The position numbers were made by a program, and so were the translations under genes. The notes beneath the pieces were generated by a model. The model searched no databases. It was not told the DNA's origin and saw only the letters and a program-made list of their open reading frames with translations. Source: SHVO01 sp964576515 (GTDB lineage Bacteria; Pseudomonadota; Alphaproteobacteria; Rhodospirillales; Rhodospirillaceae). From it: a stretch of 64,000 nucleotides of DNA. Of the stretch, positions 1 to 8,529 are shown one piece after another. The number at the start of each line of letters is the position of its first letter. The first letter of the stretch is position 1. The stretch lies in contig CAZNUW010000006.1 of NCBI GenBank assembly GCA_964576515.1, positions 170,370 through 234,369 of the forward strand. The letters are read 5' to 3'.

Positions 1-1000
1 GCACGCCGACGTCGATTTCGATCGCGCGCACGGTCTTCGTGTCGCGGCCGTCGATGCGCTTGCCGGTTTTCAGGATGTTGCCGCGAACGACATCGGCTTC
101 CATGTGCTTCAGGATGCCGCCGGCCACGGCCAGTTCCGCGGCGTTGTCGCCGAGGCTGGCGACGGCCTTCTTCTTCACGTCGCCCACCGCCGCGTAGCGC
201 TCTTGCTTCACGGTCTTGGTGTAAGCAACGCCGAGGTCGGCCGCGAACGGCGCAAGCTTGGACTTCACAACCGCGACTTCCGGCGCTTCCGCCGTCAATT
301 CAAACGGATCCTTCGCGCAAGCTTCGGCCAGGCTGATGATCATATTGATCACGGCCTGCATCTGGTCGTGACCGAAGTTCACCGCGCCGAGCATGACGTC
401 TTCGGAAAGTTCTTTCGCTTCCGATTCGACCATCAGCACGCCTTCACGCGTGCCCGCGACCACCAGGTCGAGGCTCGAGTTCGGCAGTTCGTCCATCTTC
501 GGGTTCAGCACATACTGGCCGTCCACATAACCGACGCGCGCGGCGCCGATGGGGCCCAGGAACGGGATGCCCGAGATGGTGAGCGCGGCCGACGCGCCGA
601 TCATCGCCACGACGTCCGGGTCGTTCTTCATGTCGTGCGAGAGCACGGTGCAGACGACCTGGGTTTCGTTGCGATAGGAGTCGTGGAACAGCGGACGGAT
701 CGGGCGGTCGATGAGGCGCGAGGTCAGAACCTCCTTCTCGGTCGGACGGCCTTCACGCTTGAAGAAGCCGCCGGGGATCTTGCCCGCGGCGAAAGCCTTC
801 TCCTGGTAATTCACGGTCAGCGGGAAAAAGTCGACGCCGGGCTTCGGCGCCTTGGCGCCGACGGCGGTACACAGGACGGTGGTTTCGCCGTAGGTCGCCA
901 ACACGGCGCCGTCGGCCTGGCGGGCGATCTTGCCCGTTTCGAGGATCAGCTTGCGGCCGCCCCACTCGATTTCCTTACGGGTGACTTTGAACATAGACAT
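1..1000 (-). CDS. pnp: Polyribonucleotide nucleotidyltransferase (PNPase), C-terminal part cut by the window edge
   Basis: PNPase degrades RNA 3'-to-5' by phosphorolysis and is a core of the RNA degradosome. The frame is open from the start codon at 1000 to base 1, giving 333 of about 700 usual residues. The N-terminus has the family's KEIEWGGRKLILETGKIARQ-type opening and the ETTVLCTA and RPIRPLF stretches of the first RNase PH domain. The second RNase PH domain is only partly present, and the KH and S1 domains lie outside the window. The start at 1000 follows a purine-rich GGAAGAAGGAAG ribosome site; a second ATG two codons later is possible. It is downstream of rpsO on the same strand, the usual rpsO-pnp order. 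Confidence 0.95.
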   Translation of the reverse strand, partial: MSMFKVTRKEIEWGGRKLILETGKIARQADGAVLATYGETTVLCTAVGAKAPKPGVDFFPLTVNYQEKAFAAGKIPGGFFKREGRPTEKEVLTSRLIDRPIRPLFHDSYRNETQVVCTVLSHDMKNDPDVVAMIGASAALTISGIPFLGPIGAARVGYVDGQYVLNPKMDELPNSSLDLVVAGTREGVLMVESEAKELSEDVMLGAVNFGHDQMQAVINMIISLAEACAKDPFELTAEAPEVAVVKSKLAPFAADLGVAYTKTVKQERYAAVGDVKKKAVASLGDNAAELAVAGGILKHMEADVVRGNILKTGKRIDGRDTKTVRAIEIDVGV

Positions 1001-1302
1001 GGTTTTTCTTCCTTCTTCCTCCTGGACCGGCACCGGATTGTGCGCTCGGCTCACCGTCAGGGGTCCACCCATGTGGACTTTCAAAACGGTCAGAGGGGAG
1101 TGAGCCGAGATTTCGATCCCGCGCAGAAATATCGCTGCGCGCCTTGAACACACTCACATGCGAAACGCCGGTGTCCGGCGTCCGCATGCGGCAGCTTTTG
1201 CGTCAACCCGTCACAGATGCTGCTTAGGAAAATGCGATGAGCGCCGGCTTGCACATGCAAGGGCGCTCCGTTCGCATCCACCAGCTATGACTGGAACAAA
1301 AA
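1001..1302 (-). other. rpsO-pnp intergenic region, no gene
   Basis: These 302 bases hold no credible gene. On the minus strand two structures are visible: a long hairpin near rpsO (1239-1268) and a second pair of GC palindromes at 1166-1180 (CGCCGG / CCGGCG) and 1182-1191. The second group lies in what would be the pnp leader. In enterobacteria PNPase controls its own mRNA through a leader hairpin; whether that applies here is inference only. Confidence 0.6.
1239..1268 (-). terminator. Probable terminator or processing hairpin after rpsO
   Basis: Arms GAGCGCC plus CTTGCA pair with TGCAAG plus GGCGCTC, about 13 base pairs with a two-base bulge. It starts about 35 bases after the rpsO stop. 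On the minus strand the hairpin is followed six bases later by a short ATTTTCC tract, so termination would be weak; it may instead be a processing or stabilising structure. Confidence 0.45.
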
Positions 1303-1572
1303 TTAGCGACGCAGTCCGAGACGGGTGATCAAGCTTTCATAGCGATCGGGCCCAACGCCTTTGAGGTAATCAAGCAGGCGACGGCGCTGACCGACCATCA
1401 CGAGGAGGCCACGACGCGAGTGGTTGTCCTTGTTGTGGTCTTTCAGGTGATCGGTGAGGTTCTTGATACGTTCGGACAGGATCGCCACTTGGACTTCCGG
1501 CGAACCGGTATCGCCGTTCTTGGTGGCATACTCAGAGATGAGCGCTTGCTTGCGCTCCGCGGTAATCGACAT
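1303..1572 (-). CDS. rpsO: 30S ribosomal protein S15
   Basis: S15 binds 16S rRNA in the central domain and is a primary assembly protein of the small subunit. The product is 89 aa, exactly the usual length, with the family core TGSPEVQVAILSERI and the C-terminal LLDYLKG and YESLITRLGLR. The start is taken at the ATG of MSITAERK (1572) because AAGGAG lies just upstream. A more distal ATG at 1587 would put that ribosome site inside the coding region. The gene follows truB by 15 bases and precedes pnp. Confidence 0.98.
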   Translation of the reverse strand: MSITAERKQALISEYATKNGDTGSPEVQVAILSERIKNLTDHLKDHNKDNHSRRGLLVMVGQRRRLLDYLKGVGPDRYESLITRLGLRR

Positions 1573-1587
1573 CGGGTACTCCTTCAA

Positions 1588-2514
1588 TTAGTGATTCAAA
1601 ACCCGGACGGGACGGACCATGCCGTTCCCGACCTCGGCCACCGCAATCAGCCTCTCACCGCACACCGCTTGCACGGTCTGGCCTTCTTCAAGGCCGGTGA
1701 GGGGCTTGCGCTTCACTACGGGCCAAAGGGCGATCGCCTGCCCCAGGCCCATGCGGCGAGCCTCTTCTTCCGTCAGGGCCAGGGCCGGGATGTCGTCCAG
1801 CACGGTCTTGACCGGGAGAAGGTATTCGGAAGCGGCGGCTTTATGCCCCAGGGCCTCCAGGTTTTCCAGGGAAATCGCCCTGTTTTCGCTGAAAGCGCCG
1901 CATCTTACGCGCCTTAAGACCGAGATGTGCCCCTCGGTCCCCAGGGCCTGTGCCAGGTCACGGACCAGGGCCCGGATATAGGTTCCCTTGCCGCATTCGA
2001 CCTCGAAGCGGGCATGGTCGGCGTCCGGGGTGGCGGTCAGTTCAAACCGGCGCACATCGACGGTCCGGGGGGCCAGGGTCAGTTCCTCCTTGGCCCGGGC
2101 AAGGTCATAGGCCCGCTGGCCGTCCACCTTGATGGCTGAATAGTCGGGCGGGACCTGCGAGATCAGGCCCGTGAACCGGGGCAGCATCGCTTTTATGGCG
2201 GCGGCGTCGGGCCGGCCCGGCGCGGTGCGGATCACGGTCCCATCGCTATCGTCGGTATCGGTGGCGGCGCCCCACGTGACCTCAAACGTATAGATTTTGG
2301 TGGAATCCATGGCGAAAGAGGCTGTTTTTGTCGCCTCGCCCAGGGCAATCGGCAAAATCCCGGTCGCCAAGGGGTCCAAAGTGCCCCCATGACCCGCTTT
2401 TGCGGCATCCAATGCCCGTTTCACCCGGGCGACGACCTTGGCGGCCGTGATTCCAGTGGGTTTATCGACCGCGATCCAGCCGTGGATGGGCGTGCCTTTC
2501 GCCTTCCGGGGCAC
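1588..2514 (-). CDS. truB: tRNA pseudouridine(55) synthase
   Basis: TruB converts U55 of tRNA to pseudouridine in the T-psi-C loop. The 308-aa product has the catalytic motif GGTLDPLATG at about residues 43-52 with the nucleophilic aspartate at 47, and the WIAVDKPTG opening. No ATG is available; the GTG at 2514 starts two bases after the rbfA stop and is preceded by GAGGAAG inside the end of rbfA. A longer open frame reaching 2961 is only the rbfA region read in another frame. Length fits the family (about 300 aa). Confidence 0.96.
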   Translation of the reverse strand: MPRKAKGTPIHGWIAVDKPTGITAAKVVARVKRALDAAKAGHGGTLDPLATGILPIALGEATKTASFAMDSTKIYTFEVTWGAATDTDDSDGTVIRTAPGRPDAAAIKAMLPRFTGLISQVPPDYSAIKVDGQRAYDLARAKEELTLAPRTVDVRRFELTATPDADHARFEVECGKGTYIRALVRDLAQALGTEGHISVLRRVRCGAFSENRAISLENLEALGHKAAASEYLLPVKTVLDDIPALALTEEEARRMGLGQAIALWPVVKRKPLTGLEEGQTVQAVCGERLIAVAEVGNGMVRPVRVLNH

Positions 2515-2516
2515 GC

Positions 2517-2936
2517 CTATTCTTCCTCGTCCCGCGGATCGGCGAAGACCGCGCCGGTCAGGTCGCGGGCGACCTCGGGTTTGTGCAGCAGCCGTCCGAT
2601 GCGCTCGGCCTCGTCGAAACTCTCGTCCGCGGCGAAGACGAGATCGGGAATGAACTTCATGGTCAGCCGGCCGGCGATCTCGCGCCGCAGGAACGGTTTC
2701 ACGCGCCGCAGGCCCTCCAGGATGGGCTTCGGGTCGCCCCCGCCGAGCGGCACGATATAGACGCGCGCGTGGCGCAGGTCCGGGCTCGGGCGCACTTCGG
2801 TGACGGTGACGCGTGTATTCGCAAGGCCGGGATCGCGGAACGTCTCGCGTTCCAGGATGTAGGCCAGCACGTGGCGGATCTCCTCGCCGATGCGCAATTG
2901 CCGTTGACCCGGCGCCTTTGGCCGTTGTCGTGCCAT
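2517..2936 (-). CDS. rbfA: 30S ribosome-binding factor A
   Basis: RbfA is a small KH-fold protein that binds the 30S subunit during late 16S rRNA maturation. The 139-aa product starts MARQRPKAPGQRQLRIGEEI and contains the family's VTVTEVRPSPDLRHARVY stretch. The C-terminus is acidic (DEEE). It sits between infB and truB, the standard order, and its stop is two bases from the truB start, so translational coupling is likely. Confidence 0.96.
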   Translation of the reverse strand: MARQRPKAPGQRQLRIGEEIRHVLAYILERETFRDPGLANTRVTVTEVRPSPDLRHARVYIVPLGGGDPKPILEGLRRVKPFLRREIAGRLTMKFIPDLVFAADESFDEAERIGRLLHKPEVARDLTGAVFADPRDEEE

Positions 2937-3010
2937 GTGGGAAAATCCTTAGATCACGCACCCATCCTACGCGCGGGCGAAAAGGCCGCGCGCGGAGAAC
3001 GCGTGACGTC

Positions 3011-5566
3011 CTAGAGAGTCGCGGCGACGCGCTCCAGTTCGAAACATTCGATCATGTCGCCGGCCTGAATGTCCTGATAGTTGGCCAGCGCCATGCCGCA
3101 CTCGTAACCTTCGCGGACTTCCTTCACGTCTTCCTTGAAGCGCTTGAGCTGCGACAGATCGCCTTCGTGGATGACGACGTTGTCGCGCAGGAGGCGCACT
3201 TTGCAGCCGCGTTTGATGATGCCCTGCGTCACGCGGCAGCCGGCGACCTTGCCGACCTTGGTGATGTTGAACACTTCGCGGATCTCGGCGTAGCCGATGA
3301 AGGCTTCCTTGAAGGTCGGCGCGAGCATGCCGGTCAAGACCGCCTTCATGTCGTCCGAGACTTCGTAGATGATCGAGTAGTAGCGGATGTCCACGTTGTC
3401 GCGTTTGGCCACTTCGCGGGCTTGCGCGTTGGCGCGCACGTTGAAGCCGATGATCACCGCGCCGTTGGTCTTGGCCAGCGTCACGTCGGATTCGTTGATC
3501 GGGCCGACGGCGGAGTGAAGCACTTTCACCTTCACCTTCTCGGTGCCGATTTTGGCCAGCGTGCCGTTCAATGCTTCGGCCGAACCCTGCACGTCGGCCT
3601 TGATGATCACGGCCAGTTCGGTGGTTTCGCCGGCTTTGATCTTGGCGAACATCTGTTCCATCGTCGAACCGCCGACGGAGGCGACGTGTTCCTTCTCGCG
3701 GATCTTGCGGCGGCGGAACTCGGACACTTCACGCGCCTTGGCTTCATCGGTCACGACGACGAAGTCATCGCCCGCGGCCGGCGTGCCGCCGAAGCCGACG
3801 ACGCCCACCGGTGCGGACGGCATGGCGGACTTCACCTGCTTGCCGTGTTCGTTGACCAGCACGCGCACGCGGCCCCACTCGGCGCCGGCGACGAAGATGT
3901 CGCCCACATGCAAGGTGCCGCGCTGGACGAGCACGGTAGCGACGGAACCGACGCCCTTTTCCATCTTGGCTTCGACGATGCTGCCTTCGGCGGTGCGGCT
4001 CGGGTTCGCCTTCAGGTCCAAAAGCTCGGCCTGCAGCATGATGGCTTCCTCGAGCTTGTCGAGGTTGATCTTCTGCGTGGCGGACACTTCCACGGCCAGC
4101 GTTTCGCCGCCCATGTCTTCCACCACGACTTCATGGCTGAGCAGATCGGTTTTCACGCGCGAGGGGTTGGCGCCGGGTTTGTCCATCTTGTTGATGGCCA
4201 CGATGATCGGCACTTCGGCCGCCTTGGCGTGTTTAATCGCTTCCACCGTCTGCGGCATGATGCCGTCGTCGGCGGCCACCACCAGCACCACGATGTCGGT
4301 CACCTTCGCGCCGCGGGCGCGCATGGCGGTGAAGGCTTCGTGGCCCGGCGTGTCGATGAAGGTGATCTTCTGGTTCTTGGCGGTGCGGACCTGATATGCG
4401 CCGATATGCTGCGTAATGCCCCCGGCTTCGCCGGCCACGACGTTGGCCGAACGCAATGCATCCAGAAGCGAGGTTTTGCCGTGGTCGACGTGGCCCATGA
4501 CGGTCACGACCGGCGGGCGCGTCTTCATTTCGGATTCATTGTCGGCTTCGGTCTTGAGCGAGTCTTCCGCCGCGCTTTCCGTGATGCGCTTCACGCGATG
4601 GCCGAATTCCTGGGCCACGATCTCGGCGGTGTCGGCGTCGATCACTTCGTTGATGGTCGCCATGATGCCGAGTTTCATAAGGGACTTGATCACGTTGACG
4701 GAGCGTTCCGCCATGCGGCTGGACAGTTCCTGCACCGTGATGGTTTCCGGCAGCACGACTTCGCGCACCACCTTCTCGGTGTTCATCGGTTGCTTGAGCT
4801 GGGCCTTGCGGCGTTCCTTGTCCACCGCGCGGCGCATGGAGGCGATGGAGCGCGAACGTTCGACCGCGTCATCGCCTTCGAGGGCGGCGGTGATCGAGAG
4901 CTTGCCGGCGCGGCGGCGCGGTTCGGTGCGCTTGTTGACCGTCGGCGGCTTATGGCCGGTTTTCGGCTTAACGCTCCGGCGCGGCCCGTCTTCTTCCTCT
5001 TCTTCCTCGGCGGCTTCGCGGCGCGCGGCGGGCGCTTCAGCCGCGGCGGCTGTCGTGGTGGCGGTTGTTGCCGCCGGGGTTGTGGCCGTCTTGGTTTCCG
5101 TCGCGGGCGCCGCGGCGGGCGCTTCGGCGGCGGCGGGCGCGGCCGGTGGCGGTTCTTGTGCCTTGCGGAGCTTTTCCTCGGCGGCGCGGCGCGCGTTTTC
5201 TTCGGCTTCGCGCACGGCCTCTTCCTCGGCGCGCACGCGGCTTTCTTCGTCGGCCTTGATCGCGTCCTGCAGCGCCTTCAGGCGGTGTGCCTTTTCGTCG
5301 TCGGTCAGCGTGCCGTGCTGGAGGGCATCCTTCAGCGCGACTTCCTCGGCCTTGGCCTTCAGCGATACCGCCGGCGCCTTGACTTCCTGCACCTTCCCGT
5401 CGGCCCCGATCTCGAACTGGCGTTTGCGCTTGCGCTCGACCTGAACGACCTTGGAACGGCCATGCGAGAAGCTCTGGCGGACCTGACCGGTCTCGACCGT
5501 CTTCTTCAGTTCGAGCTTGCCTTTACCGCCGAGGGTCAAGGGTGTCTTGGTCTTGGTATCGCTCAC
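3011..5566 (-). CDS. infB: Translation initiation factor IF-2
   Basis: IF-2 is the GTPase that delivers initiator tRNA to the 30S subunit. The 851-aa protein has a long charged and Ala/Glu-rich N-terminal region (about residues 1-290), an IF2_N-type segment, then the GTPase domain with G1 GHVDHGKT near residue 357, G3 DTPGH, and G4 NKMD. The EF-Tu-like and C-terminal fMet-tRNA domains follow. The start is GTG at 5566 with AAGGTG seven bases upstream. It lies in the nusA operon between the ylxR-type gene (56 bases upstream) and rbfA. Confidence 0.98.
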   Translation of the reverse strand: MSDTKTKTPLTLGGKGKLELKKTVETGQVRQSFSHGRSKVVQVERKRKRQFEIGADGKVQEVKAPAVSLKAKAEEVALKDALQHGTLTDDEKAHRLKALQDAIKADEESRVRAEEEAVREAEENARRAAEEKLRKAQEPPPAAPAAAEAPAAAPATETKTATTPAATTATTTAAAAEAPAARREAAEEEEEEDGPRRSVKPKTGHKPPTVNKRTEPRRRAGKLSITAALEGDDAVERSRSIASMRRAVDKERRKAQLKQPMNTEKVVREVVLPETITVQELSSRMAERSVNVIKSLMKLGIMATINEVIDADTAEIVAQEFGHRVKRITESAAEDSLKTEADNESEMKTRPPVVTVMGHVDHGKTSLLDALRSANVVAGEAGGITQHIGAYQVRTAKNQKITFIDTPGHEAFTAMRARGAKVTDIVVLVVAADDGIMPQTVEAIKHAKAAEVPIIVAINKMDKPGANPSRVKTDLLSHEVVVEDMGGETLAVEVSATQKINLDKLEEAIMLQAELLDLKANPSRTAEGSIVEAKMEKGVGSVATVLVQRGTLHVGDIFVAGAEWGRVRVLVNEHGKQVKSAMPSAPVGVVGFGGTPAAGDDFVVVTDEAKAREVSEFRRRKIREKEHVASVGGSTMEQMFAKIKAGETTELAVIIKADVQGSAEALNGTLAKIGTEKVKVKVLHSAVGPINESDVTLAKTNGAVIIGFNVRANAQAREVAKRDNVDIRYYSIIYEVSDDMKAVLTGMLAPTFKEAFIGYAEIREVFNITKVGKVAGCRVTQGIIKRGCKVRLLRDNVVIHEGDLSQLKRFKEDVKEVREGYECGMALANYQDIQAGDMIECFELERVAATL

Positions 5567-5622
5567 TCAGTGCACCTTAATCAAAAAAGCCAAACCGCCG
5601 TCGCTCACGTCTTCTGCCGGTC

Positions 5623-6267
5623 TCAATGACGCAGGCCGCTAAACCGGTCCGCATCCTCTAAAATCATCTGCGTCAGGCGGCCGGGAAGCAGCGCGACGTG
5701 CACCGCCATATCCCTGCCCAACGCGCTCCCGAGCTCCGCGCTCGTGAACACATCCACCACCGGGACGCCCGGAACGAGAGCGTTCATTTTCTGCCGCTCC
5801 GCGATCGAGCCGTCCGAGGCCCCGATCAAGGCGGCCGTGCGGCCGGTCGCGATTTGTGCGCGGACCTTCTCCGCACCCGAAGCGACAAGTCCGGCGCGCT
5901 GCGCCAGGCCAAGATGATTAAGACAGCGGCGACGTAGCAGTTCGGCGACGGTATCGGCCAAATCCGGGGAAACGCTGACGTTGGCCCGCGCGGCTTTGGC
6001 AAACAGCCGTTTTTGCGCCGCTGTTTCTATCATATCGCGCCGCGCCCTCAACCACAAACCCCGGCCGGGCAGGCGTCCGTCCACGTCCGGCACGATCGAC
6101 TGATCGGGGCCGACCACGAACCGGATCAGGGCCGCGATGGGATGCGACTCGCCGCTGGCGATGCAGCGGCGGGTGGGACCCGTTTCCGGGTCCTCCGCCG
6201 TTGCGTCGCGGGCATCCTCCGGCCCGCGGGGCGCCGGGCCGCCCGAAAGGTCTGTCGCAATGGTCAT
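5623..6267 (-). CDS. YlxR/DUF448 RNA-binding protein with L7Ae-like C-terminal domain
   Basis: The 214-aa product has two parts. Residues 30-95 carry the YlxR (DUF448) signature around RRCIASGES. Residues from about 115 on resemble the L7Ae/L30e-type fold (LGLAQRAGLVASGAEKVRAQ). This two-domain form between nusA and infB is common in alphaproteobacteria. Its exact role is unsettled; in other bacteria YlxR proteins are nucleic-acid binding and linked to RNase P or transcription control. It is 37 bases downstream of nusA on the same strand. Confidence 0.9.
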   Translation of the reverse strand: MTIATDLSGGPAPRGPEDARDATAEDPETGPTRRCIASGESHPIAALIRFVVGPDQSIVPDVDGRLPGRGLWLRARRDMIETAAQKRLFAKAARANVSVSPDLADTVAELLRRRCLNHLGLAQRAGLVASGAEKVRAQIATGRTAALIGASDGSIAERQKMNALVPGVPVVDVFTSAELGSALGRDMAVHVALLPGRLTQMILEDADRFSGLRH

Positions 6268-6304
6268 TCAGTTCGCCCGGACCGCCGTAAAGGGTGAGTG
6301 TGGG

Positions 6305-7852
6305 TTACACGGTTTTGGTCTCGTCGGACGCCGCGGCGCCCTCCGGGAACCAATGCGCGCGCGCCGCCATGATGATCGCGTTCGCCGGACCTTCCTTGAT
6401 CACGTCGGCGCCCAGGATCTCCACCAGCTCGTCGCCGGCCAGATCCGCCAGGTCGTCCAGGGACTTCACGCCCTTTTCGGCCAGGGTGATGATTTTCTTG
6501 GGATCCAGGCCCTCGATCTCGGCATTGACGAGGTCGTCGGACACGCCGAGTTCCTCCATCCGGGCCGCGATTTTCTTGTTCTCTTCCTCGATGTAGGCCG
6601 TCGCGCGCGCCTTCAGCTCGTTGGCGACGTCCTCGTCGAAGCCTTCGATATCGGTGAGTTCCTCGATGGGCACGAAGGCCACTTCCTCGACCGACGTAAA
6701 GCCTTCGGTCACCAACAGATGGGCCAGCACGTCGTCCACATCAAGGGCGTCGATGAACATCTTCGAGCGCGAGTGGAACTCCTGCTGGCGGCGTTCGGAT
6801 TCTTCGCCTTCCGTGAGAATGTCGATGGTCCAGCCGGTGAGTTGCGAGGCCAGACGCACGTTCTGGCCGCGGCGGCCGATGGCCAGCGAAAGCTGATCGT
6901 CCGGCACAACCACTTCGATGCGGCCCGAGTCTTCGTCGAGCACGACCTTGGTGACTTCCGCCGGCGCCAGGCCGTTGACGACGAACGTCGCCGGGTCCTG
7001 GTTCCATTGGATGATGTCGATCTTCTCGCCCTGCAGTTCGGCCACAACCGCCTGCACGCGGCTCCCGCGCATCCCGACGCAAGCGCCCACGGGATCGATC
7101 GAGCTGTCGTTCGAGATGACGGCGATCTTGGCGCGGCTGCCCGGGTCGCGGGCCACGGCCTTGATTTCGATGATGCCGTCGTAGATTTCCGGCACTTCCT
7201 GGCTGAACAGCGCCGCCATGAAGTCCGGCGACGTGCGCGACAGGAAGATCTGCGGACCGCGCGGTTCTTCGCGCACGTCCACGATGAAGGCGCGCACGCG
7301 GTCGCCGTTCTTGAAATGCTCGCGCGGGATCAGTTCGTCGCGGCGCAACAGGCCTTCGGCGCGGCCCAGGTCGACGATCACGTTGCCGAATTCCACGCGT
7401 TTGACGAGGCCGTTGACGATCTCGCCCACGCGGTCCTTGTATTCGGTGAACTGGCGCGCGCGCTCGGCGTCGCGCACCTTCTGCACGATCACCTGCTTGG
7501 CGGTCTGTGCGGCGATGCGACCGAAATCGATCGGCGGCAACGGATCGACGATGACGCCGCCCAGTTCGATGGTTGCGTCCTTGCGCTTGGCTTTCGCCAG
7601 CGGGATCTGCGTGTTTTCGTCCTCGACGGTCTCGACCACCGTCATGTAGCGCGCCAGGCGAATCTCGCCGTTCTTGCGGTCGATGGCGGCGCGGATGTCG
7701 TTCTCATGGCCGTATTTCGAGCGGCCGGCTTTCTGGATCGCCTGCTCCATGGCCTGGAACACTTCCTCGCGGTCGATGCCCTTGTCGCGGGCGACCGTAT
7801 CGGCCACCTGCACCAGTTCGGGGCGCGCCATGCCAATGCTTTCTCGTGCCAT
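6305..7852 (-). CDS. nusA: Transcription termination/antitermination factor NusA
   Basis: NusA binds RNA polymerase and modulates pausing, termination and antitermination. The 515-aa protein has the N-terminal polymerase-binding domain, an S1 domain, KH1 and KH2 (GACVGMRGSRV and AIGRRGQNVRLAS), and two acidic helix-hairpin-helix repeats at the C-terminus (about residues 350-500), a layout typical of proteobacteria. The ATG at 7852 has GGAG upstream; an internal ATG seven codons later is possible. It starts 20 bases after rimP. Confidence 0.98.
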   Translation of the reverse strand: MARESIGMARPELVQVADTVARDKGIDREEVFQAMEQAIQKAGRSKYGHENDIRAAIDRKNGEIRLARYMTVVETVEDENTQIPLAKAKRKDATIELGGVIVDPLPPIDFGRIAAQTAKQVIVQKVRDAERARQFTEYKDRVGEIVNGLVKRVEFGNVIVDLGRAEGLLRRDELIPREHFKNGDRVRAFIVDVREEPRGPQIFLSRTSPDFMAALFSQEVPEIYDGIIEIKAVARDPGSRAKIAVISNDSSIDPVGACVGMRGSRVQAVVAELQGEKIDIIQWNQDPATFVVNGLAPAEVTKVVLDEDSGRIEVVVPDDQLSLAIGRRGQNVRLASQLTGWTIDILTEGEESERRQQEFHSRSKMFIDALDVDDVLAHLLVTEGFTSVEEVAFVPIEELTDIEGFDEDVANELKARATAYIEEENKKIAARMEELGVSDDLVNAEIEGLDPKKIITLAEKGVKSLDDLADLAGDELVEILGADVIKEGPANAIIMAARAHWFPEGAAASDETKTV

Positions 7853-7872
7853 CGTCGTTCTCCGGCTCTTCT

Positions 7873-8382
7873 CTAATTGCGTTGTTTCAGTTCCGCCCTT
7901 TTGGCGGAGGCTTCAATCAATTCGTCGGTCAGCACCAGTTTCGCCGTGCCGATGGCGCTCATCGGGATTTCGACCGCGGTGGTGTCGACGTCCATCAGGA
8001 CGGCATCGTCCGCGCCTAAGCCCTTCAAAATGCCGCGAAAGCGTCTGCGGCCCGCGACCGGCAACTTGGTCTCGACCTTCGCCTCGAAGCCGGCGTAGGC
8101 CGCGAAATCCTTCGGCCGGGTCAGCGGACGGTCAATTCCCGCGGAACTCACTTCCAGGTCGTAGGCGCCGGGCACCGGGTCCTCGACGTCGAAGATCGCC
8201 GACAGCGTCTGGCTGATCTGTTCGCAGTCGTCGACCGAGATCTGGCTGCCGTCTTTGCGGTCTGCCATGACCTGGAGCGTGCGGCGGCCGACCGAGCCGG
8301 TCAGCGCGATGCGGACCACCTCGAAGCCCATGGCCTCGAGGGTCGGCGCGACCCGTTCTTCCAGCGACAGCATCCGTTCCAA
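7873..8382 (-). CDS. rimP: Ribosome maturation factor RimP
   Basis: RimP assists 30S assembly. The product has the N-terminal alpha/beta domain (GFEVVRIALTG, LQVMADRKDGSQISVDDCE) and the DLEVSSAGIDRPL motif, then the SH3-like C-terminal domain. The start is chosen at TTG 8382, four bases after GAGGTGG. ATG 8373 is an alternative. The frame stays open to a TTG at 8424, but that codon lies in the T-tract of a terminator-like hairpin and has no ribosome site, so it is unlikely. It is first gene of rimP-nusA-ylxR-infB-rbfA-truB. Confidence 0.93.
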   Translation of the reverse strand: MERMLSLEERVAPTLEAMGFEVVRIALTGSVGRRTLQVMADRKDGSQISVDDCEQISQTLSAIFDVEDPVPGAYDLEVSSAGIDRPLTRPKDFAAYAGFEAKVETKLPVAGRRRFRGILKGLGADDAVLMDVDTTAVEIPMSAIGTAKLVLTDELIEASAKRAELKQRN

Positions 8383-8423
8383 AAAACCACCTCGGTCTTC
8401 CCCGGCGGCCTTTGAAACAGGCA

Positions 8424-8451
8424 ATAAAAAAAGTGGCCAAGTGGGCCACTT
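8424..8451 (-). terminator. Intrinsic terminator or attenuator in the rimP leader
   Basis: On the minus strand AAGTGGCC and GGCCACTT form a perfect 8-bp stem with a 5-base loop, followed at once by a run of seven T. It lies after trmB and before rimP. Because a good promoter (8486-8514) sits upstream of it, it could also act as an attenuator for the rimP-nusA operon. Confidence 0.8.
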
Positions 8452-8485
8452 CCTAGGTCGTCCAGGAATGTCAAAAGAGGACGCT

Positions 8486-8514
8486 CATATACGCCGCTTC
8501 AACCCCGATTTCAA
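8486..8514 (-). promoter_or_regulatory. Sigma-70 type promoter for rimP-nusA-infB
   Basis: On the minus strand TTGAAA (8514-8509) is separated by exactly 17 bases from TATATG (8491-8486). Transcription would begin near 8479, about 30 bases before the terminator-like hairpin. The site overlaps no gene. Confidence 0.6.
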
Positions 8515-8529
8515 GGCTTTTGCGGGTTC

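Noticed and set aside
2813..5629. A 938-codon open frame on the plus strand opposite infB
   Set aside because: It mirrors infB codons, is His/Arg/Gly-rich without any known domain, and has no ribosome site. It is a high-GC shadow frame.
6137..7876. A 579-codon plus-strand open frame opposite nusA
   Set aside because: Composition is typical of antisense reading of a GC-rich gene; nusA on the minus strand explains the region fully.
8383..8424. Longer rimP beginning at TTG 8424
   Set aside because: The codon lies in the T-tract of the terminator hairpin and has no ribosome site; GAGGTGG points to 8382.
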